Source of the DNA: Rehmannia glutinosa
Lineage: Eukaryota; Streptophyta; Magnoliopsida; Lamiales; Orobanchaceae
DNA length: 64,000 bases
Direction of reading: 5' to 3'
Assembly: GCA_016081115.2 (NCBI GenBank)
Contig: CM071931.1
Coordinates: forward strand, 12,966,284-13,030,283
In this document: piece by piece, positions 11,303 through 22,728 of the stretch
How the letters are laid out: every line of letters begins with the position of its first letter
How positions within the stretch are numbered: the first letter of the stretch is position 1
Position numbers and translations under genes: made by a program
Notes under the pieces: model-generated
The model's database searches: none
What the model saw: only the letters and a program-made list of their open reading frames with translations
Told to the model about the DNA's origin: nothing

Positions 11303-11795
11303 GAATGATGTTTGGTGAGTATTTTATATTTACATAGGTTTTTATTTGAGTCGTATTTGAATGACTTTATTTATGAAGTGTAAAGTTTGAGTGTTTGAAC
11401 TTTAAAATTTGTCTCTGTAATGCAACTATAAACTATGTGTGGTTTATACTATTATGGAGAATTTAGTTTGATTGTTAATGTTATACATGTTTTCATTTAA
11501 GATATAAGATTTAAATATAAAATTTTATTTTTTTCTTATAGCCCGATAGTTGTCCAAAACCCGCTAGAATTAAGGTTATATTCACAATATTGTCACATCA
11601 GTTAGATACGACATTTTTAATCAAATCCATTTAACCCTAGGCTTTCTATGATTCGTCCAAAATTGCTAGACAACCCCATTTAAGTTTAACATCTCTAAAT
11701 TCATATCATTCAACACTGATTATGGGATATATCATATATCTAAAATCGAGTAATCGAGTAATACGAATCGGTTCATTCTTCCATTGTGGACCGCC

Positions 11796-12005
11796 TTGAT
11801 GTGCCATCGTGCCACACCCATCGTGCCACATGGGCCATCGTGCCATGTTTTTGCCATCGTGCCATCATGCCATCGTGCCATGTGGCATGATAGTAAAAAT
11901 GCCATCGTGCCATGTTTTTGTCATCGTGCCATGTGGCATGATGGCAGAAAACCCATCGTGCCATCTTGCCATCGTGCCATGTGCCCATCGTGCCATGTGC
12001 CACCT
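11796..12005. repeat. Minisatellite of CATCGTGCCA units
   Basis: The 10-base core CATCGTGCCA occurs ten times in about 210 bases, separated by spacers of 4 to about 25 bases such as TGTTTTTG and TGTGG. Two places also carry the inverted form TGCCATGTGGCATGA, which can fold. Long open frames on both strands (11773-12003 minus, 11784-12152 plus) come only from this repeat. Confidence 0.88.
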
Positions 12006-12898
12006 AGGGTTTTTCATGAAAGGGTAAAATTGGAAAAAATGGGGGTGAACTCATCAATTGTGCCATATTTGAAAAAGTGGAGGGTGGTGTACTTAGAAGG
12101 TGGGTGTACTCATAAAAAAAGGGTGCCAATAGCATCACCCATATCATTCTAAAACTCATCATCCAATAAAAACGAGGCTCAATTGTGTTCAAGACCCAAC
12201 TATCACTGGGCTTGCTCGACTCGATTTATGGGCTTGGTTCAATTTGGCATCAATGGGCCTGAGTAGATGATGATTGGGAAAATGTCATGGGCCCATGACC
12301 AAATTTTTAAGACAGAACGGTCTTTTTCATAGGCGATTATTAATAACTTTCTTTTTGTTTTATTTTTCTTTCACTTATTTAATTTATTATATCCTTTAAA
12401 TATGTTATATTTTAAGTTATATTATATTATACGTATCAAATAAAATACGAAAAAGAGGATCAAACATCCCATAACATATAATATAGTTTACAAAGAAACT
12501 TGAGTTTTGAAGTAGTTTTGAAGTGAACTCTTTATATGATACTTTTCTAAATTTTAATTATCTTTTTGAATATTTCTAATTAGTATTAATACACGATTGT
12601 TACTATGTACATGTATATAAGTGATTGATGCCTGGACAATTTAAGCAAAGCAATTTCTATAGGTCGTGGGACGGTGTCAAAAATTAAATTAGAAAAAAAA
12701 ATTAAGTTGTGTTGGGGGCAAAAATATCAATTTGTTATTAATATATGAATTCATTTATATATTAGATTAATCCCATTAATTGTCCCATAAATTAATGAGC
12801 TATAGATGGAATAACTCGCCCAAAGTGTCCGGACTAGCCCACGTGCCACTTTCTTCTATGCGACCTACGAGGCCCATTACCCAAGAAAAGATTAAATG

Positions 12899-13492
12899 TG
12901 TAAGACCTACTTTCGAATAACTACGTAATATTATTATAAAGAATATTTTGGTATAAAAATTTATTTTATACGTTTCCTACTCGATTAATTGTCCTGTAAT
13001 GTTGATTGGGTGAATTCTAGTATATTTGGACAATTTAAGATTAGGAATCGATTAATTGTGGTTATTGGAATAATTGAAAGTTTTTGTTTCTTCTTAAAGA
13101 TTAATAGGACCTTGTTTATTGGAATTTCATTTAATTATCGAATTGGATAACGTATTAGACTAGATTAGTTTTCATTGTGGGATTTAAAAATTATTAAATT
13201 AGATATTTGGGCTTAATGCGTGTTAGGGTTAGTTTTCTAGCATTTTAAAATCTGAATTAGTTATAACCTTTAGGCCATTAGTAATTTAATTAATGAAAGA
13301 ATGTCCCTATACTTGACCCAACCCATTAGTTAATTTTCAAAGCATATAGAGTGTAGCACTAGGCCTATCATCTAACCCAACCCACTTCACTCGGTTCGCC
13401 CAATCAGTATTTGGATAAAGAAGAAGGCTATCCTTAAAAGTCACTCATTCTTGTCCAAACCAAGAGTCGAAACCTCCCACCCACCCCTACCA
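12899..13492 (+). repeat. 5' half of an interrupted chromovirus-type LTR
   Basis: Begins TGTAAGACC and matches the LTR 52309-53547. The remaining half continues after the inserted Mutator-like element, from 33232 to about 33690. The matching DNA in front of the LTR in both copies shows that the LTR was already in place before the larger segment was copied. Confidence 0.65.
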
Positions 13493-13502
13493 AAAATAAA
13501 AG
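13493..13502. repeat. Left target-site duplication of the Pack-MULE
   Basis: AAAATAAAAG, repeated exactly at 33222-33231. Nine to eleven bases is the usual Mutator duplication length. Confidence 0.7.
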
Positions 13503-13976
13503 GAAAAGGACACAAATACCCTATTTTCCATACTCAATCCCCGCATAATGTCCATTTTCTCGATTTTGGACAAAAATACCATTTTCCGCCGAATTTGGAC
13601 AAAAATACTCATTTTCCGTTGATTTTTGACAAAAATACCAATTTTCCGCTATTTTTTTGCGTTGGTTTCTTTTTTGTTTCTTTGTTGTTTCAAACATGTT
13701 TGTTGTTTCTTTGTTTCATACTGTTTCATTTATGTTTCTTATATGTTTCACTTAGCCAACTTTTCATTGAATTCCACAATTGCATAGAGAATAGAGAATA
13801 GGAACAAGAAAATGGACTCGCACATTCAAGACCCTAAACGAAATCTTGGAACAACAAATTCAATTCAAAAAAATTGAGCTTACTTGTCCATCATCGGCTA
13901 CGAGAAATGGACACGACTCCACCTTGTCACCAAAAATACTTTGTATTGACTTCCAACAACGTAGAATTATTGAATG

Positions 13977-15520
13977 TGTTAGGAATTTTATTGTTTAGAT
14001 TTTGATGAATGCCATGTAAAACTTAGAATAGAAAGTTGGCACCCCATTCTTGTCAGAAATGTATTGTAACAATTAGAGTGGCCAAGCCGAGTTAAATCGC
14101 CTACGCCCTAACATGCAAGAAGACACAAAGAAGACCGGAAGGAAGACTTTGCTTTGAAACAAAAATTTGAATATGGCAAAAGAAGAGTAGACGGAACTCC
14201 CTCAAGAAGAAGCGAGTGGAGCATCACCAAGTCAACTCAAGAAAAGCCAAGTCTCAAGTTGAAGTGACAAGAAGTCATCCAATCATTGGAAGTCACTCTA
14301 AGTCACCTGGGAAAGCAAGGAAATGCGCACAAGTCGAGATAATCAGAAAAGAACCGTTGCACGAAATCAAGAGATTTACTTAAACAAGTAATATCTCCAT
14401 ACCACCTTTCTTGGAGTGCTCGGTCCTTAAGCGTGCAAAAGGAATGAACCAATGGGAAGCACTACACCGTGTCGAACTCGAAAAGGTGAAAGAACAATTC
14501 ATACGAGGAAACGGGCAATTCCAAGAACTGGCAACAAGACAAGCCAACGACGCAAGTGACTTTCAAAAATAAGCCTATCTCTTCAACGGGCAAATTTTTG
14601 AAAGTTCACTATAAAAGGCTGAGGAGTTTGTTTGAGAAGAAAGAGACACATGCATGACACACATGTGAGATATACAAGCATATTAGAAAAACTGAAACAT
14701 TCTCAATCCTCAAGCCTACATTACGAAGTACATCAATCCAACACTCACCTGTGAAGGAAAGAGAACTTCAATCAGTTGAAGAGGAAACTTCAAGAAAAGG
14801 GGTCTACATTCCGGGAAGGATTGTAGAAAGGTTCAAGGTTGAACCAAGTCTTAAGCTTTTGGAGGGCTTCGTGATCAAATCCAAAGAGCTTGAGCAAGTG
14901 AGTCAGAAGTAACAAGCGGATGCCCCGTGAAGAAGTTGAGTCGCACGAGAAGCCAACCGAGTGATCAAGGCGTCTCGGTCGAGTCCCTAAGGATCAAGTC
15001 GGCCGTTGTGATCAAGACTTGTATCCGGACTGTTACCACTTTGTAAACTCATCATTACCTAGTGGATTCCTCCAGAGTTGGAGAAGAGAGGAGTAGAAGA
15101 ATTACCCCATCTTCGAACCTCTATAAAAACTTCATTGTGTCATTTACATTTCAAAGACTTAAATTCCCGCACTTTTAACTCGCTTATATCTCACGATAAA
15201 TTTGCTATTCATTTGATAATTTATAAGTACTAAATCAAGCTCTAAAATCTTGCTTAATCAAACTTAAGGGTGTTAAGTCTTCCTGAAAAACAAAACCACA
15301 ATTGAGTCAAATTATAGCCAACAAAATGAGTTACTCCATCAACAAATTTCGCTTGAGTCTCATTGAGAGATTAACTCTACTTGAGTGACTAATTCGATCG
15401 TCCATCAAGGACACAATGTGTAGAATCAACTCTGTAGATTTAAAAGGACTAAATCGAAAATTTGGTAAGGTTTATTCAACCCCCTTCTAAACCTTACACT
15501 TACACCCCTTGGGACCTACA
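13977..15520 (+). repeat. 5' LTR of the Sirevirus
   Basis: 1544 bases, starting TGTTAGGAATTTTATTG and ending GGGACCTACA. The other LTR has the same overall length. A TATA-like CTATAAAAGGC lies at about 14609-14619, a plausible core promoter, also present in the 3' LTR. Confidence 0.93.
14609..14619 (+). promoter_or_regulatory. Candidate LTR TATA box
   Basis: CTATAAAAGGC in the second half of the LTR, conserved at the same place in the 3' LTR (near 30879). TATA identity is by sequence alone; the start site is not known. Confidence 0.45.
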
Positions 15521-15522
15521 AG

Positions 15523-15533
15523 TGGTATCGAGC
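15523..15533 (+). other. Primer binding site of the Sirevirus
   Basis: TGGTATCGAGC, two bases after the 5' LTR, fits the initiator Met tRNA type PBS (TGGTATCAGAGC) with one base missing. Confidence 0.85.
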
Positions 15534-15645
15534 GGTTGGTTCATTGAACCCTCCGCACCGGTTATCAACTAGATCTCCAAACTTTTCAAAGTCCGCTTTA
15601 GTACTTAAACTCTCGAAACTCTCTTTATCATTAAAAGTTATTATC

Positions 15646-17410
15646 ATGGAAGCAAATTTGACACGCATCCCTATGTTCACTATTGAAGAATTTGATGATT
15701 GGAAAATTCGTGATGCAGGCTCATCTATCAAAGATTACATGATGAGATGTGGATAGTGATAGAAGATGGGCCTCGGCAAATATTAAAGGTGAACACAAAC
15801 TGCATTTAAGAGTTGCGGCTAAAGGAGAAGAAGATGTTGCTCACCGGACTGTCATGGTTGAAAACCAAGAACCGAGTGGACAAATGATGATAGAAAAGAT
15901 ATAACCTGGACAATGTAGCCAAGGACATCCTCTACAAAACCTTGGACAAAGCCATGTTCAATAAAGTCAAATCATGCAAAACGGCCAAAGAAATCGGGAC
16001 AAGCGGACATTGATTTGTGAAGGCTCGTGAGCAAATCAAAGAAAACAAATTATCGGTGGTCAGTACAGAAATTTGAGAACTTCAAAATGATCTCGGAGAG
16101 AACCTGGATCAACTAGACGCCTTCGGTTCACGTAAATCACAAATGAGTCATGCACTTGGAAAGGAATATACACGAAGAAATGTGTATGAAAATCCTAAAA
16201 AGTCTTCCAAATTGAATGGGAAATGAAGGTCATGGCACCGAGACATTCCACGGACCTATCAAAGACATCCAACCATGAGTTATTCTCACCTCAAAGCCTA
16301 CGAATTTGAGCCGAGAAGAAAAGACCAGAAGAGACAGTTGTACCCAAAACAATTTAATTAATTGTCAAAAATGGGAAGAGAGTTGAGGTCAAAGAAGTCA
16401 TTGACCCGGAAGAAATAGCCCGATGGTTAAGAGGTTCAACAAGTTCTTCAATAAGAACTACAAGAGAGGAAAGGGTGAATCTTCCGGAAGATACTCGGCT
16501 CCCTCCAAATCAAGGGAAGATAGGCCAACCAAGAGAACAGATCATCAAAAAGTTGAGTATCAAAGGGTGACAATCCAAGAATAGAAAGAATCGATCAAAA
16601 GGTTGAATATCTATCTTTGAACCAGACAACCAGGTCACTATGCCATTGATCGTCCATATCCTCGTAGTCAACAAATACAGGATGAAGAAGAAAGAAAGAT
16701 CTTGAGAAAAGAAGACAAGAAAGGAAAAAGGCAATGATGGTGCAGAGACTCTTTGAACCACCAAATCAAGAGAGACAGTTGATTCGAGAGTAGTGAAGTG
16801 ACTACTCAAGTGACTCAAGAAGAAGCCCGATCCGCTTGATGGCCAAAGAACAAGATCAACTCGATCAAGAAGATGAGGTACAATCTAACTCAACAAACTC
16901 GGACATTAGTGATAGTGATCGACACACACACTTCATCACCCACTCGATCTTTATGATTCATTAGGCAAAATGATGAAAGATTTTGAACACATTAAATCCT
17001 CACAAACACTATTGAATGAGGAAAACAACCTACTCAAAAGTCAAAACTCAAAGTGACTAAGGAGCCGAGTACTCTAAGTCAAATAGGCCGATGAGAATGA
17101 AGGTTTAAAGGTCCGAAAATGCTAAATTAATAGCAGAAATTGCTGCTATAGAAAAGAGGGAGAATGACCTCAAGAATGTTATTGCCTCATTCACTAAGGC
17201 ATCTAAATCATTGGATGATCTTATTATGAGTCAAAGAGAATGTGGAGACAAGACATGCTTAGGATTTAACTCCTCATGCTATGTCAAACCTCAAAAGTAA
17301 TTTTGGAAAGAGGATCTTCAAGTCATGAAGAGTCTGAAAAATCCAAAACTCTAAATGTTGCACACACATTCACTCCAAAGCACAATAACAAGCAAACTGG
17401 CCTTGGTTAC
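15646..17410 (+). pseudogene. Sirevirus gag relic
   Basis: Starts at ATG 15646 (MEANLTRIPMFTIEEFDDWK), the usual copia gag opening with an aromatic/Trp motif. Further blocks in shifting frames: IVIEDGP near 15755, VAKDILYKTLDKAMFNKV near 15915, then LDAFGSRKSQ near 16110. No intact zinc knuckle could be read. Frame breaks occur every 100-200 bases, which prevents expression as sequenced. Confidence 0.8.
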
Positions 17411-17769
17411 AAAGGAAAAGGAAAATGACCGAGTTGAGTGTCTTTGAAAGGACAAATGAGAAGAAATTCACCGAGTCCTCAAAGAAACTCCAAACAAAAA
17501 TACTCAGTAAAGAAGAAGCGAGCTACCAAAAACCCTTAAAATCCATAAAAGAAATACATATGATGGGAATGGTAGAAAATATCCAAGCCAAGCCGATTGG
17601 GATAATGTGAACTATCAAAGATAGACTTATGGAATATAAGCCCAAATGGCAAAGGCCTAGAACTCAAGAAAGGCCATTCCAAAAGCATAAGAGCTTTCAT
17701 CAAAGACACATATGCACCTAGGCACTACATTCAAAGACACCACAATTACCCAAGGAAGGCAATTGCTAA

Positions 17770-18961
17770 AACACATATGCAGCATACGCATACAAAAGAG
17801 ACACTGTATGAACCTAGAATTCCCAAGCAATTTGCCAAGATTAATTATGATTATGGCACCGATAGATGGCAACCCCTTAGAGTCAAATCATTTGGCTATA
17901 GGTTGGTTGGATCATCTTACAATTCTAACCCCTCAGACCTGCACAAGTATGGGTACCTAAAACTTAATTTCCTTGAGTGCTTCTGGTTCAAGGAAATGGC
18001 TAAGTGCCAAACCTGGTACATGGATAGTGGTCATTCCGGACATATGACAGAAATAAGAAAAATCATCAAAATTCAAGGAAGTTAAAGGAGCAAAAGTTAT
18101 ATTTGGAGGAAATGAAGCTCCTGGTGAAATAAGAGGCATTGGATCCATCAAGAGGAATGGATTAGAAATCACAGATGTTGCATATGTTGAAGGACTCAAC
18201 TTCAACTTATCGAGTATCGATCGGCTTCCGTGACAAGGGCTACAATGTTGGATTCGACATGGGTATATGCCAAATCAAGGATATTGAATCAAATGAAGTT
18301 ATGTTGCAAGGATGTAGACAGAAAAAATATGTATGTAGTGGATTGGTCAACCGCAACACCCAAAGACTTTGTCTACTAGCAAAGAGCACAAATTGAATCA
18401 AGTTGGTTGTGGCACAAAAAGCCGAGTCACCCGAATTTCAAAACAATTAACAAATCGGCAAGAAGTCATCTTGTAGAAGGACTTCCAGGACTCGAGATAC
18501 AAGAAGGAGAGTATATGTGATGCATGTCGGAAGGGAAAGCAAATCAAGTCGTCATTCAAAGAAAAGACATGCCCATCTTCAACAAGAATATTGCATCTAC
18601 TTCATATGGATCTATTTGGCCCAGTGGAACCAAAAAAGATAAGTGGAAAGAAATACACCTTGGTGGTAGTAGATGACTACTCAAGATATACATAGACAAT
18701 ATTCATGTGCAAGAAGAAAGAAACTCTACAAAAACTACCACAAACCGATGAAGAGGATTCAAAATGAGAAGAGTCAAACCATTATCAAAATAAGATCGGA
18801 TAGAGAACCGAGTTTGTCAATGGAATAATAACTCAAGATCTTGTATTGAGAATGGTATTGGTCATGAACTATCGTGACAAGGACTCCACAAACAGAATGG
18901 AGTTGCGAAGAAGGAACAGAACCCTCAAAGAAGCGGCAAGGACCATGTTAGGTCAAGCAGG
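17770..18961 (+). pseudogene. Sirevirus protease and first part of integrase
   Basis: The frame 17777-18085 contains the aspartic protease site in WYMDSGHSGHM (Asp codon near 18023). The GAG-pre-integrase zinc region follows near 18410-18580 (HKKPSHPNF ... CMSEGKANQ in mixed frames). Integrase begins with VVVDDYSRYT at about 18662 (first catalytic Asp) and runs to NRTLKEAARTMLGQAG, where the Tat-like element is inserted after 18961. Confidence 0.85.
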
Positions 18962-19789
18962 TGATAAGTGTCATTTTGTACATATTTTATATTATTAATT
19001 CAATAGTTTTTGAATTGTTTTGTTAGAAAAATCATAGTTTCTCAAGTATTTCTCAGTAGCATTTCATAGTGTGATGTGTTTAACATTATAGGTGGAGCAA
19101 TTTGGAGCAATGTGAAGCCAATATTACTTGAAAAAGGCAAGAAAATCACTCAACATGACTTGGGGTGTCAAGTAACATGGCCATGTTCAAAAAAAGAAGG
19201 AAATAAATTGGATAAAAATTGGAAAAAGGGTCCAAACGGCCAAGCCGTGTCACCAAACATGGCCATGTTGAAGGGGATCAAAAGAGGAGGAAAAATCGCA
19301 CAAAAGCAGGCCCGAACACGGCCTGGCCGTGTCGCATAACACGGCCAGAAACAGACACGGCCTGGCCGTGTTATCCAACACTAGCCGTGTCGCCTGTTTC
19401 CGGCAAATTTTGTGCAAAGACGGCCTGGTTGTCTTTGCCGACACGGGCGTGTCCGGGACCCCTTTTTGCAACTTTTCCATGCGAAAATTATGGAAAACTC
19501 ACCTACCAAGCTTTTTGACAACTTTTGAGCACATTTACACCTCATTTTGTTGTATTAATTCCTTACTTTCCCACATGATCACATGGAAATAATGATCCCA
19601 ACAACCCAACTCATAAAGTTGAGCATTAAACTATCAAAAGATGACATTATTAAGGAATACTTTCTCCAAAATAATGTCTATAAAAGCCAAGAGTATGGGT
19701 TGAAGGGGGATTCATTCATTGATATACATAGAAATCAGATTTTAGGGATAAAAGTTCATATTTTGGAGAGGAGAAACATATATTGTAGT
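18962..19789 (+). repeat. Truncated 5' LTR of the Tat-like element
   Basis: Aligns with 20926-21749. The matching stops abruptly at TATTGTAGT, and the last 979 bases of the LTR, the PBS and nearly all internal DNA are missing. Confidence 0.82.
19320..19460. repeat. GC-rich palindromic cluster in the LTR (ACACGGCC/GGCCGTGT)
   Basis: Several head-to-head copies of ACACGGC and GCCGTGT, including ACACGGCCTGGCCGTGT, a 17-base perfect palindrome around CTG. Counterpart at 21190-21420 in the other LTR. Confidence 0.8.
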
Positions 19790-20925
19790 TTGTCGTTTCT
19801 TTCCTTTTTTTCTTCTTTTCTTTTTAGTTTGTCGTTTTTGTGTGTTTTTGTTTGTATGTTCATCTCTTTCTTTCACATTGAGGACAATGTGAATCTTTAA
19901 GTTGGAGGTGGATGTGATTGCATGCTTGTTAGAATTTTTCTTTGGAATGCTTGTGTGTTTGCTATTTATTTTGAATTTTTTTTTTTATGGAAGATATGAT
20001 TTTTCAAGGAAACAAATTGAATATTTGTTAGTCAATAACTTGGCCCAATTACGCATAAATTAGCTTTATAATTTGTATTTTTAAAGTGCAAAGCAATTGA
20101 TTGTCTTGAATAGATTGACATGGATGTGGGTTGAATTTAGACGAGACTTCTAACACTACGATACTTGATTTGTTAAGACATATGTGACGATTCTTAGCGC
20201 TATGAAAGTCCGAGAACTCATGATTTAGTAGTGGTTAACTAGTTGTTAAACCAAGCTTGTAAAAAAAAAAAAAAAAAAAAAAAATGAAAAAAAAAAAATG
20301 AAGAAAAAAACGGACCAATCGAGGTTATACTCCTCTATTTGTTGTTGCTTAGTAACTAGGAGCATTCATGAGCCCCATGTTTGTCTTTTACGTAAAACGG
20401 CGACACTAATATGAGTATGGGAAACCACCCTAGGAGTGTTTGAACAGAAATTCAAAATATAAACCTAGTGGAAGCATGCCTCGGGAGGTCCCAAAAAAAA
20501 AAAAAAAAAAAAAAAAGAACGAAAAAAAAAAAAGTGGAGAATGAATACTCCTTGACTTCTCATTCCAATAAAGTTCAAGAAGCTTGGTTATATGACTAGT
20601 AGGCTAACTACAATGATCTATTGAATTCTTATATTTTCATGGTGTTACTGAATTGAAGTTATTCATAACTATCAGTATCTGTGGAGTGATGATTTCAAGT
20701 CTGGATAATGCCTACTGATATTACGGTCTTTCTTGACAGTCGATCGCTTTGCAAAATTATGTTTTTACTTAATGGCTAATTTGTGTTGTGAGGGCTAAGA
20801 ATTTGACTGATTTTGTTCAATGTGTTGAGAAAAAGATCTTCCTTGTGTGTTGTGATGTATTGAATCCCTCAATATGGTTTTATGTTTTGCTTGAGGACAG
20901 GCAAAGTTCAAAGTTGGAGGCGGTT
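19790..20925 (+). other. 3' untranslated internal region of the Tat-like element
   Basis: Non-coding. It holds a pyrimidine-rich stretch (19790-19870), two poly(A) tracts interrupted by G (about 20262-20310 and 20494-20533), and the polypurine tract just before 20926. The 105-residue frame ending at 19900 finishes in an EDNVNL-like tail, which resembles the conserved end of the gypsy 3' region and not a separate gene. Confidence 0.6.
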
Positions 20926-22728
20926 TGATAAGTGTCATTTTGTACATATTTTATATTATTAATTCAATAGTTTTTGAATTGTTTTGTTAGAAAAATCATA
21001 GTTTCTCAAGTATTTCTGTAGCATTTCATAGTGTGATGTGTTTAACATTATAGGTGGAGCAATTTGGAGCAATGTGAAGCCAATATTACTTGAAAAAAGG
21101 CAAGAAAATCACTCAACATGACTTGGGGTGTCAAGTAACATGGCCATGTTCAAAAAAAAGAAGAAATAAATTGGATAAAAATTGGAAAAAGGGTCCAAAC
21201 GCTGCCGTGTCACCAAACACGGCCATGTTGAAGGGGATCAAAAGAGGAGGAAAAATCGCACAAAACAGGCCCGAACACGGCCTGGCCGTGTCGTACAACA
21301 CGGCCGTGTCGTACAACACGGCCTGGCCGTGTTGTCCAACACGGCCGCGTGTCGCCCGTTTCCAAAGAAATTTTGTGCGGCACGACGCCTGGTCGTGGCC
21401 GCCGACACGGCGTGTCCGGACCCTTTTTGCAACTTTTCCAGGCGAAAATTATGGAAAACTCACCTACCAAGCTTTTTGACAACTTTTGAGCACATTTACA
21501 CCTCATTTTGTTGTATTAATTCCTTACTTTCCCACATGATCACATGGAAATAATGATCCCAACAACCCAACTCATAAAGTTGAGCATTAAACTATCAAAA
21601 GATGACATTATTAAGAATACTTTCTCCAAAATAATGTCTATAAAAGCCAAGAGTATGGGTTGAAGGGGGATTCATTCATTGATATACATAGAAATCAGAT
21701 TTTAGGGATAAAAGTTCATATTTTGGAGAGGAGAAACATATATTGTAGTGAGGAAGAGAGTTAGAAGGCTTGGATCACCATGGAGAGGCGCTAAGGCACA
21801 AGGATTGAAGATCGCTCGGAGAAGAAGATGAACTCCACCACTTCATCATCATACTTCCAACAGGGGAGTCTTATGTTGGTTTTGGAAGTTTTAACTTCAA
21901 GTATTCATGTTGATTTCGAAAGAAACTTCTTGTTTAATTGTTGTTTTCATTCTCAAATCCATCATGAGTTAAATCGCTAGTGTTTGAATGTGATGAACCC
22001 TAGAACTTATTTGTGATCATTGGTTTGAATGTTTTAATATATTTTCTTATGTTTTTATGCGAGTCACTTATGTTATGCTTGTTTATTCGAATTGGTATAT
22101 GCGCAATATTGATTTGAAGTTTATTTTTCACCGGAAATCGAGAGATTCATGGTGAAATAGAACCAACATAAGTGAAAGGAGTTGCATGCAATCCTAGATA
22201 TAGACGACATAAATCTTCCTGGATTAGGGTCAAACCTAATATGGGAATTCACAAATCGTTAATGAAATCTTGGGGTTTTAACTAGAAAGAGATTTCGATT
22301 AATCAACTTGAGGTTAGGAGTTTTTCGCCTTGAGAAAGGGTTTAACTTAATTTAGAATGCCTACGGTCCATGAAGCATGAAAATATGTTAAGGGATGGTT
22401 AAAACTTAAGGGTTATGGTTGTATTTATTTTGGTAAAATCACAAAGACGTTAGAGGATTCACATTCAAGCACATTTATATCCAACATCTTCCAATCCGAA
22501 AGTGTATCCGATATCTTTCGTGTTCTTAGTTGCCTCTTCCACTTTTATTTGATTTTGTTTTATTTTTATTTTGCAACAAACTATTTGACGAATTTGTAGG
22601 CTAGATAATAAAAAGACGGTAATTACTAGTAATCATAGTCCTCGTGGGAATGACACTCGATACTCGCTTAGCTTTACTATAAAACGATAGGTGCACTTGC
22701 GGTTTTAAAGGTAGCTTTTGAGCCATCA
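20926..22728 (+). repeat. 3' LTR of the Tat-like element
   Basis: 1803 bases, TGATAAGTG to GAGCCATCA. It includes the GC-rich palindromic cluster at 21190-21420. Confidence 0.8.

Larger units (their letters stand above)
11303..13492. repeat. Segmental repeat, copy 1 (contains an LTR start at 12899)
   Basis: Matches 51461-52896 in the same orientation over 11303-11375 and 12225-13492. The 850 bases in between (11376-12224) are absent from copy 2. The right part, from TGTAAGACC at 12899, is the start of an LTR of about 1.2 kb seen whole at 52309-53547. Here that LTR is cut at 13492 by a Mutator-like element and resumes at 33232. Confidence 0.8.
18962..22728 (+). mobile_element. Nested Tat-like gypsy element, internally deleted
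   Basis: It begins TGATAAGTGTCATTTTG (18962) and ends GAGCCATCA (22728). The full LTR is 20926-22728. The left copy matches only its first 828 bases. The part in between (19790-20925) carries motifs common in 3' regions of Tat/Athila gypsy elements: TTGAGGACAATGTG near 19880 and GCTTGAGGACAGGCAAAG near 20889, the latter followed by GTTGGAGGCGGTT as polypurine tract before the 3' LTR. No gag or pol remains. The Sirevirus reading resumes at GGTTACCAAAAAG right after it. The target duplication is imperfect (GCAGG left, AAAGG right). Confidence 0.82.

Noticed and set aside
11773..12152. Open frames on both strands rich in His, Cys and Pro
   Set aside because: They arise only from the CATCGTGCCA repeat, whose unit happens to lack stops.
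13451..13801. 116-codon frame, plus strand
   Set aside because: Repeated GACAAAAATACC motifs next to the end of the Mutator-like element; no protein resemblance, likely subterminal repeats.
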